A stretch of 64,000 bases of DNA from Sphingorhabdus rigui (lineage in GTDB: Bacteria > Pseudomonadota > Alphaproteobacteria > Sphingomonadales > Sphingomonadaceae), in the NCBI RefSeq assembly GCF_014196595.1, contig NZ_JACIEA010000001.1, positions 1,296,546 to 1,360,545 on the forward strand. The letters run 5' to 3'. A model generated the notes under the pieces. It worked only from the letters and a program-made list of their open reading frames with translations. It did not search any database and had not been told where the DNA came from. The position numbers and the translations under genes were made by a program. How positions within the stretch are numbered: the first letter of the stretch is position 1; every line of letters starts with the position of its first letter. This document shows positions 9,334 through 18,122 of this stretch, piece after piece.

Positions 9334-10595
9334 ACGCGCCCGTCAAAAAGCCTGAAGTCATCAGCATGGGTTGCCGCCTGAACTTGGCGGAGAGCAACGC
9401 GCTGGCTGAACAACTCGCAGGCCGCGATGACATTGTCATCATAAACAGCTGCGCGGTGACCAATGAGTCTGTGCGCCAAACACGGCAAGCCATCCGTCAG
9501 GCGCATCGACGTCGCCCGGACGCGTCTGTCTGGGTCACTGGCTGCGCTGCGCAGGTGGAGCCCGAAACATTTCGGGCCATGCCAGAGGTTGCGGGCGTCT
9601 TTGGCAATCATGAGAAACAAGACGCGACCTTGTTACGCGATTTGATGGATCGTTCCGACAGGCCAGTCATTGTCTCGGACATCATGACCATCGCGCAAAC
9701 CGCGCCGCATCTCGTTACCGCTTATTCCGGCAAAACCCGTGCTTTCGTCGAAGTACAAAATGGCTGTGACCACCGCTGCACATTTTGCATCATCCCATAT
9801 GGCCGCGGCAACAGCCGCTCCGTGCCGGCTGGCAGCGTCATTGAACATATTCAGAAGCTCGTCGACACTGGCTTTAAAGAGGTGGTTCTAACCGGTGTTG
9901 ACGTGACCAGCTATGGCCATGATCTTCCGGGCAGCCCCAATTTAGGATCACTGGTCGAACGGATATTGAAACTCGTTCCCGATCTTGCCCGCCTAAGGCT
10001 GTCGTCGATTGATGGTGTTGAGATTGACGATCGGCTTTTCGATTTGCTCACGGGCGAAGCGCGCGTGATGCCGCATGTTCATCTGTCGTTACAGGCAGGC
10101 GACAATATGATCCTGAAGCGCATGAAACGACGCCATAGCCGCGAACTCGCGATCGATCTGGTCGCGCGGCTTAAAGCAAAGCGTCCCGAGATCGCCATTG
10201 GCGCGGATATTATTGCGGGCTTCCCAACCGAGGACAATGCGATGTTTGCCAACAGCATGGATCTGGTTGCACAATGCGGGATCGTACATGGGCATATATT
10301 CCCATATTCGCCAAAAAAAGGCACGCCAGCCGCGCGCATGCCGCAACTACCCCATCCCGTTATAAAGGCTCGTGCCAAGGCGTTACGCGAAGCTGTAGCC
10401 GCAGAAAAATCTCGCTGGCTGGAGGGGCTGATTGGCACCATCCAGAATGTCGCGGTCGAAAATGGCGGCAGGGGTGGCCACGCGGAAAATTTCGCGTATC
10501 TGCAGCTCGATAAAGTCATGTCCGAAGGCAGCATTGTCGCCGCGCGGGTTTTGCGGTCAGCAGACGGAATATTGCAGGCAGAGGTTGTAGAATGA
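9330..10595 (+). CDS. mtaB: tRNA t6A37 methylthiotransferase MtaB
   Basis: Radical-SAM enzyme that adds a methylthio group to t6A37 of tRNAs reading ANN codons. 421 aa. N-terminal UPF0004 domain with SMGCRLNLAESNAL and further Cys (NSCAVTNES, GCAAQ) for the auxiliary 4Fe-4S cluster; the radical-SAM motif is CDHRCTFCIIPYGRG; a TRAM-like tail follows. An upstream frame extension is open, but the ATG at 9330 overlapping the dapF stop matches the family N terminus. Its own stop overlaps ftsY by 4 bases. Confidence 0.95.
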   Translation: MNAPVKKPEVISMGCRLNLAESNALAEQLAGRDDIVIINSCAVTNESVRQTRQAIRQAHRRRPDASVWVTGCAAQVEPETFRAMPEVAGVFGNHEKQDATLLRDLMDRSDRPVIVSDIMTIAQTAPHLVTAYSGKTRAFVEVQNGCDHRCTFCIIPYGRGNSRSVPAGSVIEHIQKLVDTGFKEVVLTGVDVTSYGHDLPGSPNLGSLVERILKLVPDLARLRLSSIDGVEIDDRLFDLLTGEARVMPHVHLSLQAGDNMILKRMKRRHSRELAIDLVARLKAKRPEIAIGADIIAGFPTEDNAMFANSMDLVAQCGIVHGHIFPYSPKKGTPAARMPQLPHPVIKARAKALREAVAAEKSRWLEGLIGTIQNVAVENGGRGGHAENFAYLQLDKVMSEGSIVAARVLRSADGILQAEVVE

Positions 10596-11521
10596 GCGAG
10601 AATGCTGGGTGGAAAGACCGACTGTTTGGCGGCCTGAAGAAAACATCAGGAAAGCTGACGGAGAATATCGCCGGGCTTGTCACCAAGGCGAAGCTGGAAG
10701 CGCGCGACCTTGACGAAATTGAAGATGCGTTGATTGCTTCGGACCTTGGTCCAGCCATGGCAGCACAAATCCGCGACAAGATTGCTGCTGGACGTTTTGA
10801 CAAAGGTATTGATGCAGAGGGCATTCGGCAGATTGTCGAGGACGAAGTGGCTGCCGTGTTGGCCCCCGTCGCATCGCCGCTCGAAATTGACGCCTTCCCG
10901 CGTCCTCAGGTCATATTGGTCATCGGCGTAAATGGATCGGGTAAGACGACGACGATTGCAAAGCTGGCCCACCTTTTCCTTGAACAGGATTATGGCGTCA
11001 TGTTGGCCGCGGGCGATACGTTCCGCGCTGCAGCCATTGGCCAGTTGAAAGTTTGGGCGGAACGCCTTGGCGTACCCATTGTGACTGGCCCCGAAGGCGG
11101 CGACGCTGCTGGTGTCGTGTTTGACGCGGTAAAAAAGGCAACCGCAGAAGGCATCGACGTGCTGATCGTCGACACTGCTGGACGGCTTCAGAACAAACGC
11201 GAGTTGATGGATGAACTGGCGAAAATCCGCCGGGTGCTTGGGCGTCTTAACCCTGCCGCGCCGCACAATGTGGTGTTGGTTCTGGATGCGACGACTGGGC
11301 AAAATGCGCTATCGCAAATCGAAACCTTTAAAGAAGTCGCTGACGTGACCGGGCTTGTGATGACCAAACTGGACGGCAGCGCGCGCGGCGGGATCTTGGT
11401 CGCAGCAGCCAAACAATTTGGCCTGCCCATTCACGCCATTGGCGTTGGCGAGACCATCGATGACTTGCGCCCCTTCAATGCGCAAGATGTTGCCCGTGCC
11501 ATCAGCGGAGGTTCGTTGTGA
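10592..11521 (+). CDS. ftsY: signal recognition particle receptor FtsY
   Basis: Membrane-associated GTPase that docks SRP-ribosome complexes at the Sec translocon. 309 aa, a short form lacking the long acidic A domain of E. coli. N domain, then G domain with GVNGSGKTTTIAKLAHLF, DTAGRLQNK, TKLDGSARGG and the C-terminal GVGETIDDLRPFNA. Start and stop both overlap neighbours by 4 bases, indicating tight coupling. Partner Ffh is encoded at 5.1-6.6 kb. Confidence 0.98.
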   Translation: MSENAGWKDRLFGGLKKTSGKLTENIAGLVTKAKLEARDLDEIEDALIASDLGPAMAAQIRDKIAAGRFDKGIDAEGIRQIVEDEVAAVLAPVASPLEIDAFPRPQVILVIGVNGSGKTTTIAKLAHLFLEQDYGVMLAAGDTFRAAAIGQLKVWAERLGVPIVTGPEGGDAAGVVFDAVKKATAEGIDVLIVDTAGRLQNKRELMDELAKIRRVLGRLNPAAPHNVVLVLDATTGQNALSQIETFKEVADVTGLVMTKLDGSARGGILVAAAKQFGLPIHAIGVGETIDDLRPFNAQDVARAISGGSL

Positions 11522-12147
11522 GCGACGCAGCCACGCCCAAAAAGCCGTCGGGCACCTTGAACTTCATTCTCGATTTTGGGCCGTTGCTGCTGTTTTTTGT
11601 GGCGTCAAAATTGGGCAGCTCGGACACCGATCCGAAACAAGGCGCGATTGTCGGCACCGCCACATTCATGGTCGCCATTCTGATTGCGGTCATTGTCTCA
11701 AAGGTAAAACTGGGCAAAATTTCGCCCATGCTGAAGCTCACGGCAGCTTTAGGTGTGTTTTTCGGCGCGCTGACGATCTGGTTCCATGACGAACGCTTCA
11801 TCCAGATTAAGCCAACCATCATATACGCCTTTTTCGCGCTCCTGCTGCTTGGGGGATGGGTCCGAGGCAAGGCCATGCTCAAATATGTTCTGGAGCATGC
11901 CTATCAAGGTCTGGACGAAACCGGCTGGTTAAAACTGTCGTTGAGTTGGGGCGTGTTTTTCCTCGTTCTCGCCGGAATGAACGAGATTTTTCGCCGGCCC
12001 GAATGGTTCTCGTTCGATACCTGGCTATCCATCAAGGTGTGGGGCGTAACGGCCTGCACATTCCTGTTCGCGCTTGCCAATATCCCGATGCTAATACGCC
12101 ACGGGCTAAAACTGAGTGATGACACCGAGACACCACCCAAAGCATAA
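11518..12147 (+). CDS. yciB: septation protein A family (YciB/IspZ)
   Basis: Inner-membrane protein of 209 aa with five or six hydrophobic helices, starting with the family signature FILDFGPLLLFFVASK and containing WLKLSLSWGVFFLVLAGMNE. Family members affect septum formation and cell-envelope synthesis; biochemical activity is unknown. The start is GTG, overlapping the ftsY TGA (GTGA). The 170-base gap after it contains a 12-bp palindrome at 12153-12164 with no T run, so no clear terminator. Confidence 0.93.
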   Translation: MSDAATPKKPSGTLNFILDFGPLLLFFVASKLGSSDTDPKQGAIVGTATFMVAILIAVIVSKVKLGKISPMLKLTAALGVFFGALTIWFHDERFIQIKPTIIYAFFALLLLGGWVRGKAMLKYVLEHAYQGLDETGWLKLSLSWGVFFLVLAGMNEIFRRPEWFSFDTWLSIKVWGVTACTFLFALANIPMLIRHGLKLSDDTETPPKA

Positions 12148-12320
12148 ATCAGCGCTGGCCAGCGTTGGCATTGCGACGCACGCCAAGCAAATAAATGGGG
12201 CGTCACCCATTATATTGGTTACCCCATGATTTCGCAGAAATTATGTGACAAGCGCCGCCTACAAAGATAGGCTGCTATCCATCAGGGGCAAAATCACCTG
12301 AATGCCTACAGGAGGAAAAA

Positions 12321-12884
12321 ATGGCGAAATTTTTTGGAAATCTACATCTGGTGCTGGTCGCCGGTCTCGTGCTGTCATTGGCACTTATGTTCGGTTTGCA
12401 CGGCGACGCATTGACCGCGCAGTCTGTCACACGTTGGCTGCATACATTCTTCGGGATCGTCTGGATTGGGCTGTTGTACTATTTCAACCTCGTTCAAATT
12501 CCGACCATGCCGAAAATTCCCGCAGAGCTTAAGCCAGCTGTGTCGAAGCATATCGCACCATCTGCGCTGTTTTTCTTCCGCTGGGCCGCGGCATTGACCG
12601 TGTTGCTGGGACTGATCATTTCGGTTCAGGCCGGTTACGCCCATCAGGCATTCACACTGCAAGATCCTTACAGACTGATCGGTGTTGGCATGTGGCTCGC
12701 AGTTATCATGGCATTCAACGTTTGGTTCATCATCTGGCCTAACCAGAAAAAAGCACTTGGCATTGTTGAAGCCGATGATGCGGCAAAGGCAAAGGCAGCA
12801 ACGACAGCGATGATGACGTCGCGTTTGAACACGTTGCTGTCGATCCCAATGCTCTACACGATGGTCAGCTTTAACGGCGGCTAA
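12321..12884 (+). CDS. PuuD-like membrane-domain protein
   Basis: 187 aa with four hydrophobic segments (about residues 5-25, 38-55, 85-105, 125-142), resembling the membrane half of urate hydroxylase PuuD. Full PuuD carries a C-terminal cytochrome c; there is no CxxCH here, so urate oxidation is not supported by the sequence. The motif WLHTFFGIVWIGLLYYFNLVQIP includes His and Asn residues conserved in this family of haem-like membrane proteins. The start is unambiguous: GGAGG lies 6 bases before the ATG. It is monocistronic and ends at a terminator. Confidence 0.75.
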   Translation: MAKFFGNLHLVLVAGLVLSLALMFGLHGDALTAQSVTRWLHTFFGIVWIGLLYYFNLVQIPTMPKIPAELKPAVSKHIAPSALFFFRWAAALTVLLGLIISVQAGYAHQAFTLQDPYRLIGVGMWLAVIMAFNVWFIIWPNQKKALGIVEADDAAKAKAATTAMMTSRLNTLLSIPMLYTMVSFNGG

Positions 12885-12910
12885 TCGTCACGATCTTCGT
12901 AAAGTTAAAA

Positions 12911-12935
12911 GGGGTGGCCAACGCCACCCCTTTTT

Positions 12936-12937
<2 letters not shown>
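12911..12937 (+). terminator. terminator shared by the PuuD-like gene and pspF
   Basis: 7-bp perfect stem GGGGTGG / CCACCCC with 6-base loop, followed by seven T on the plus strand and preceded by AAAA, so it can act in both directions. The T run overlaps the pspF stop codon at 12936-12938. Confidence 0.85.
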
Positions 12938-13973
<1,036 letters not shown>

Positions 13974-14072
13974 TTTCAAAGATTGGCATATTTCACCATA
14001 GTGTGGCAATAATTACCAGCGCCCGAATGTCACATTTTTTCACAAATGGCGGATTTCCGGCTTTTATTCAAA

Positions 14073-14089
14073 TTGGCACGCTCCCTGCA
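14073..14089 (+). promoter_or_regulatory. sigma-54 (-24/-12) promoter of the psp operon
   Basis: TTGGCACG-N4-CTGCA matches the RpoN consensus YTGGCACGrNNNTTGCW at nearly every position, including the invariant GG and GC at correct spacing. It lies downstream of and divergent from pspF and just ahead of the small gene at 14141. A PspF enhancer site is expected at 13980-14060 but I cannot define it. Confidence 0.9.
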
Positions 14090-14096
14090 ATACATC

Positions 14097-14125
14097 TTGC
14101 AAGCCGGAACATCACCGGCATGCAA
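14097..14125 (+). promoter_or_regulatory. stem-loop at the predicted 5' end of the psp mRNA
   Basis: 11-bp arms TTGCAAGCCGG and CCGGCATGCAA pair with one A/A mismatch around a 7-base loop. With transcription from the sigma-54 promoter beginning near 14099-14101, the hairpin would form nearly at the 5' end of the transcript, where such structures often stabilise mRNA. A DNA-level operator is the alternative. Confidence 0.5.
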
Positions 14126-14140
14126 AAGGGAAGACACAAG

Positions 14141-14329
14141 ATGCGTAAAGATATCGGAACCAGCTACAAGGCAAAGGGAAGCGAAAGCCGTCTATGGCTG
14201 GCGGTCGCATTGTCCCTGTCCATGATCTTCACCAGCTATGCAGTGTCGGTTTTCAACCATTATGACGATATTGACATGAACGCCCCAAATTACACCCATC
14301 GGCCAATCGTTGTCAGCTATCTTGCCTGA
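14141..14329 (+). CDS. small membrane protein, first gene of the psp operon
   Basis: 62 aa, no family I recognise. A basic N terminus (MRKDIGTSYKAKGSESR) is followed by one hydrophobic helix at about residues 18-37 and a short tail with FNHYDDIDMN. AAGGGAAG lies about 9 bases before the ATG. Its position directly behind the sigma-54 promoter and before pspA makes it the first product of the stress response; a terminator-like hairpin follows it. A role in the Psp system is inferred from position only. Confidence 0.75.
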   Translation: MRKDIGTSYKAKGSESRLWLAVALSLSMIFTSYAVSVFNHYDDIDMNAPNYTHRPIVVSYLA

Positions 14330-14341
14330 CGTCGATAGCCT

Positions 14342-14401
14342 GCGACCGGCGTACCCCCGGCTCCCCCTACCTCCTAAAGGTACCCGGTCGCCCCCTTTTT
14401 T
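14342..14401 (+). terminator. terminator-like hairpin inside the psp operon
   Basis: Arms 14342-14355 (GCGACCGGCGTACC) and 14379-14391 (GGTACCCGGTCGC) pair over 13 bp with one bulged base; the 23-base loop is C-rich. CCCC and then six T follow directly. It sits between the small gene and pspA, so it could trim or attenuate transcription of the remaining operon. Confidence 0.65.
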
Positions 14402-14438
14402 CAGTACGCAAATAAACAGTTTTAACCGGAGTTACCCA

Positions 14439-15122
14439 ATGGGCATATTTTCACGAACCCGCGATATCATCGCCGCCAACGTCACGGACTTGCTCGACAA
14501 GTCGCAAGACCCGGCGAAGATGATCCGCATGATCATTCTGGAGATGGAGGAAACGTTGGTTGAAGTCCGCGCTTCCGCAGCCCGGACCATTGCTGACCAA
14601 AAAGAGCTGCGCCGGCACATCGACAAGTTGAACACGCTTGAAGCTGACTGGACCGACAAGGCCCATCTCGCGCTGTCAAAAGATCGCGAAGACCTTGCCA
14701 AGGCGGCCTTGGTCGAAAAGCGCAAGGCGACCGATATGAAGGACCAGCTAACGGCGGAAGTCGATGTTCTCAACGATGCGTTGAAAGCTTCGGAGCAGGA
14801 TATTCACAAGCTGCAGAAAAAGCTCGCCGACGCCCGTAGCCGTCAGAACGCGTTGATGACGCGGCTTGAAAGCGCTGAAAATCAGGTCAAGCTGCGCACG
14901 ATGTATAATGGCGACAAGGTTCGCGAGGCTTTCTCTCGCTTTGACGTGCTCGAACGCCGCGTGGATGAAGCGCAGGGATATGCGGACTCGCTGTCCATCG
15001 GTTCAGACGCCCCACGCAGTCTAGGCGACGAAATCGCAGCGCTTGAATCCTTCGACGTTGTCGATGCCGAGCTGGAAGCGATGAAAAAAGCCATGAAACA
15101 AGACGCAAAGAAGGAAGGTTAA
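14439..15122 (+). CDS. pspA: phage shock protein A
   Basis: Peripheral membrane protein of the PspA/IM30/ESCRT-III family that binds stressed membranes and, in the known system, inhibits PspF. 227 aa, almost wholly helical coiled coil. N-terminal amphipathic helix MGIFSRTRDIIAANVTDLL, then the conserved DPAKMIRMIILEMEETLVEVR. The frame is open upstream to 14310, but the ATG at 14439, with CCGGAG upstream, gives the canonical N terminus. pspB follows after 4 bases. Confidence 0.97.
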   Translation: MGIFSRTRDIIAANVTDLLDKSQDPAKMIRMIILEMEETLVEVRASAARTIADQKELRRHIDKLNTLEADWTDKAHLALSKDREDLAKAALVEKRKATDMKDQLTAEVDVLNDALKASEQDIHKLQKKLADARSRQNALMTRLESAENQVKLRTMYNGDKVREAFSRFDVLERRVDEAQGYADSLSIGSDAPRSLGDEIAALESFDVVDAELEAMKKAMKQDAKKEG

Positions 15123-15126
15123 ACTG

Positions 15127-15414
15127 ATGGAAGATACTGTCGTCCCCATTTTCGTTTGCGGCATACTGTTTATTGGTTTGCCTTGGATCATCCTGCATTA
15201 TGTCACACGCTGGAAAACCGCCGCAACTCTAACCAATGATGACGAGCGGATGCTCGGCGACATGAACGAACTTGCCCGCCGTCTCGAAGATCGCCTCGAT
15301 ACCGTTGAGCGTCTGGTCGCCCAGGAAAATCCTGAATGGCAGCCACGTCGCATCGATCATGAGACAAAAGATTTCGACCCCAAAAATGTCCGCAGGCTGG
15401 AAAGGAACCGCTAA
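15127..15414 (+). CDS. pspB: phage shock protein B
   Basis: 95 aa inner-membrane protein: one N-terminal helix (VVPIFVCGILFIGLPWIILHYV) and a cytoplasmic coiled coil with the PspB signature LARRLEDRLDTVERLVAQENPEW. In enterobacteria PspB and PspC sense envelope stress and draw PspA away from PspF. The C-terminal extension of about 20 charged residues is longer than in E. coli. pspC begins one base after its stop. Confidence 0.93.
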   Translation: MEDTVVPIFVCGILFIGLPWIILHYVTRWKTAATLTNDDERMLGDMNELARRLEDRLDTVERLVAQENPEWQPRRIDHETKDFDPKNVRRLERNR

Positions 15415-15415
15415 A

Positions 15416-15799
15416 ATGGCTGGTACACATACCAAATTCTATCTCGATAAGATGAACGCGAAATGGAAAGGCGTTTGCGCCGGGATTGCCGACTATACCG
15501 GTGTGGACGTTCTCTGGGTTCGGCTTGGCGCGGTGATGCTCACTTTGATGGGCGGTTTTCCGTGGACGCTGATCGCCTATGTGATCACCGCGTGGATGGC
15601 CAACCCGAAGCCAGTGCATCTCTATACCGATGACCGCCAAGACCAGAAATTCTGGCAAGGCGTGCGTCAGTCACCTGCCCGCACAACACGCGACATTCGT
15701 TCGCGCTTCCGCGAAATCGACCGCCGGCTGGCCGAAATGGAAACCTATTATGTCAGCAACAACAAGCAGCTGGCGGACGAGATCGAAAGCCTACGCTAA
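15416..15799 (+). CDS. pspC: phage shock protein C
   Basis: 127 aa with the PspC domain: FYLDKMNAKWKGVCAGIADYTGVDVLWVRL, then a membrane helix (LTLMGGFPWTLIAYVITAWM), then a cytoplasmic tail with a short coiled coil (FREIDRRLAEMETYY). It acts with PspB as stress sensor. An in-frame extension upstream overlaps pspB, but the ATG at 15416 directly follows the pspB stop and matches the domain start. Confidence 0.93.
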   Translation: MAGTHTKFYLDKMNAKWKGVCAGIADYTGVDVLWVRLGAVMLTLMGGFPWTLIAYVITAWMANPKPVHLYTDDRQDQKFWQGVRQSPARTTRDIRSRFREIDRRLAEMETYYVSNNKQLADEIESLR

Positions 15800-15813
15800 A
15801 ATTGGAGGAAATT

Positions 15814-16086
15814 ATGGATCCGTTTCAAATGGTCGTCGCAATCATTGCTATCATCACGATCGGCAGGGTTATCCAGACGAAGCAAAAGGCAAAGCACGGG
15901 ATCGTTGAAGACGAAAACTTCATGGGCACGAAAACCCACCGTCTTTTGAACAATGCGGATACGCAGCAGATGCAGGACGAAATTCGTGCCTTGAAGGAAC
16001 GCATTCAGGTTTTGGAACGCATCGCGACAGACAACAATAGCGCGAGCGATATCAACCGTCAGATTGAGGAACTGCGCAGCCGGTAA
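15814..16086 (+). CDS. PspB-like small membrane coiled-coil protein (first extra copy)
   Basis: 90 aa. N-terminal helix MVVAIIAIITIGRVI, a basic patch, then a coiled coil with LKERIQVLERIATD, close to the PspB signature (LxxRlxxLErI). I chose the ATG at 15814: TTGGAGGA lies just upstream, and the TTG at 15802 is inside that ribosome site. It follows pspC by 14 bases and so shares the operon. No family name is assigned with certainty; it looks like a divergent PspB relative that lost the ENPEW end. Confidence 0.8.
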   Translation: MDPFQMVVAIIAIITIGRVIQTKQKAKHGIVEDENFMGTKTHRLLNNADTQQMQDEIRALKERIQVLERIATDNNSASDINRQIEELRSR

Positions 16087-16112
16087 CGGCGCGCGGACGG
16101 AAAGGAAGGACT

Positions 16113-16355
16113 ATGCAACAGGATCCCAACTTCTACATCATCATCGGCGCCTTTGCCGTGCTGTGTGTCGGCATCGTGTCGTCACTAAGCCTGCGTGGCT
16201 GGCGCGACTGGATTGCGCTTAAGCATGCCGAGCTGGAAACCATGCGGCACGGCAATGATGCACCTGTGCCCTCGGCCACGTCGCGTATTGAAGTCGCCGA
16301 TTTGAAAGAGCGCGTAAAAAGGCTTGAGGCCATAGCGGCAGGGATTGATATCTAA
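16113..16355 (+). CDS. PspB-like small membrane coiled-coil protein (second extra copy)
   Basis: 80 aa with one helix (FYIIIGAFAVLCVGIVSSLSL), an amphipathic linker and a terminal coiled coil LKERVKRLEAIAAG. The layout matches PspB and the gene before it, though the rest of the sequence is different. GGAAAGGA lies upstream of the ATG. It ends the psp set; sufE starts 24 bases on. Function is unknown; inferred accessory sensor or PspC/PspA partner. Confidence 0.78.
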   Translation: MQQDPNFYIIIGAFAVLCVGIVSSLSLRGWRDWIALKHAELETMRHGNDAPVPSATSRIEVADLKERVKRLEAIAAGIDI

Positions 16356-16379
16356 GCATCGCGGCCATATGCGCAGTGC

Positions 16380-16784
16380 ATGACAACATTTGCCGACATT
16401 ACCGAAGAATATGAATTTCTTGAGGCCGATGACCGCTATCGGTTGCTTATCGACCTCGGTCGCGAATTGCCCGAAATGCCCGCCGCGTTGAAAACCGATG
16501 CGACGCTGGTTCGGGGATGTTCCGCAAGTGTGTGGGTCTATCCCGTGACCGCAGATGGCACGCTGACCTTTCTGGCAGACAGCAACGCCGCGATTACCAA
16601 AGGCATCATCGCACTGGTCCTGAAAACGGTTGAGCATAAAAACGCCGCCGAAATTCTGAAGACCGACATCGAGAACGCCCTTGCGCCGTTCGACCTCAAA
16701 AATCAGTTAAGTTCGAACCGGACACAGGGCATTCCCAATATGATCTCGCTTATCCGCGAGACGGCCGCGCGTTACGCCGGCTGA
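16380..16784 (+). CDS. sufE: SufE cysteine-desulfurase activator
   Basis: Accepts persulfide sulfur from SufS for iron-sulfur cluster assembly. 134 aa, standard size, with the acceptor Cys in LVRGCSASVW and the C-terminal NRTQGIPNMISLIR. No other suf genes are near. It lies 24 bases behind the psp set on the same strand, so it may be partly cotranscribed under envelope stress. Its last 13 bases overlap tail-to-tail with the PepSY gene. Confidence 0.95.
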   Translation: MTTFADITEEYEFLEADDRYRLLIDLGRELPEMPAALKTDATLVRGCSASVWVYPVTADGTLTFLADSNAAITKGIIALVLKTVEHKNAAEILKTDIENALAPFDLKNQLSSNRTQGIPNMISLIRETAARYAG

Positions 16785-18112
16785 GCCGGACGCAACCCAA
16801 GCCACATCGCAAGTGCAGGCAATCGGGGCAGCAGCAGCCGGTCGAACAGCCACAGCGCGCATAAAGACGCGGCAAGCAACGGCAAGAGCAACGCCATGAC
16901 GCCGATGATCACCGCAACCCCGCGCATTTTCGGCGGCACCGCAGCAACGGGCGGTGCGCCGAGCGCGTCATCGGGCTTGCGCCGTCGCCACATCAGGAAA
17001 CCCGATATCACCAAGGTGATCAGACCAAGCGCCGTCAGAACGCCGACCAACTGATTGAACCAGCCAAAAAGCTGCCCCTCATGCCATGCAATTCCATAAT
17101 TGACCGCCCGATCAATGACATGCTTGTCGGAAAAGCCTTTCCGCGACATCTCCTTGCCCGTTGCAACATCAAACGTGATCTCGCGGTTCAATGGCCGGTT
17201 CTGCGCCTCCGACTTAATGGTCCATGCCATCGGTGTAGGCGGACCAAAACGCTCAGACGCGCCTGGTGCTTTCACCAACGCCGGATGCGGCAGTCGTTCG
17301 GCTTTCGCTTTGGCGACCATGTCCGCCAAGCCAACCAGCGGAATTCCGGCAGCCTGCATTTTCATCATCGCATCATGGTCATGCTCGGCATGCGGCGCGG
17401 CACTGCCCGTTTTCCAGTCTTGCGCGCCTTGAACGAGGCCCAGCTCAGTCCGAGCCAGCCGGAAAGCTTCGCCCCAGACGCTCGCCCAAGGCAGTCCCGT
17501 GGTCAGCAGAACAAGCGCCAGCCCTGAAACCCAGAAGCCAGTGACCGCATGCAGGTCGCGCAGAAATACGCGATTGCCCTTCCCCAACCGGGGCCACACG
17601 ACACCGGCAAAGCGCTGCCCGCGCGGCCACCACATATACAGACCGGTCAGGATCATGACGATCGCCCAGCACGCCGCCAGTTCAACAATCCAGTCGCCGA
17701 TTTTACCGATCAGCAGCGACCCATGTATCCGCGACACCGTGGCCGATATCCGGCTTTCCGGATCGATGCTGCCCAACACTTTACCCTGCGGTGACACATA
17801 GACGTCGCGCATGGATTGGCCGTCGGCGAGGCCGATATGTATCATCGCCGCGTCACCTGCACGTTCGGGCAAGCGATAGCTTTGGAACTGCGCACCAGGA
17901 TTGGCTGCCATGACAGCGGCCAACTGCACATTGGGCGACACTGCCTGTTCAGTCGGCAGGTTCGTAAATGCGCGCTCTTCCCAACGATCCAATTGCGGCT
18001 TGAACAGATAGATTGCGCCTGTTGTGGCAAGTATGAGGATCAGCGGCATCACGAAGAGCGAAGCATAAAAATGCCAACGCCAGATCGTGCGGTAGAAAGA
18101 CGTATTTTCCAT
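16772..18112 (-). CDS. PepSY-associated membrane protein
   Basis: 446 aa with four main membrane helices and large periplasmic parts containing PepSY-type regions; the family includes FsrB-like and FegB-like reductases or transport aids that accompany TonB receptors for iron or copper. The start motif RTIWRWHFYASLFVMPLIL and the later LRDLHAVTGFW, HGSLLIG and WHEGQLFGW carry conserved His that may bind haem. A periplasmic loop holds HAEHDHDAMMKM, a His/Met cluster suited to metal. The ATG at 18112 has AGGAGAG upstream and lies 10 bases after the TonB receptor stop, so the two are one operon. Confidence 0.85.
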   Translation of the reverse strand: MENTSFYRTIWRWHFYASLFVMPLILILATTGAIYLFKPQLDRWEERAFTNLPTEQAVSPNVQLAAVMAANPGAQFQSYRLPERAGDAAMIHIGLADGQSMRDVYVSPQGKVLGSIDPESRISATVSRIHGSLLIGKIGDWIVELAACWAIVMILTGLYMWWPRGQRFAGVVWPRLGKGNRVFLRDLHAVTGFWVSGLALVLLTTGLPWASVWGEAFRLARTELGLVQGAQDWKTGSAAPHAEHDHDAMMKMQAAGIPLVGLADMVAKAKAERLPHPALVKAPGASERFGPPTPMAWTIKSEAQNRPLNREITFDVATGKEMSRKGFSDKHVIDRAVNYGIAWHEGQLFGWFNQLVGVLTALGLITLVISGFLMWRRRKPDDALGAPPVAAVPPKMRGVAVIIGVMALLLPLLAASLCALWLFDRLLLPRLPALAMWLGLRPAQPA

Positions 18113-18122
18113 CTCTGCTCTC

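Noticed and set aside
15814-16355. The two small genes after pspC as broken pieces of one larger gene
   Set aside because: Each has its own ribosome site, start, membrane helix and coiled coil, with a proper stop and spacing; they look like complete small proteins.
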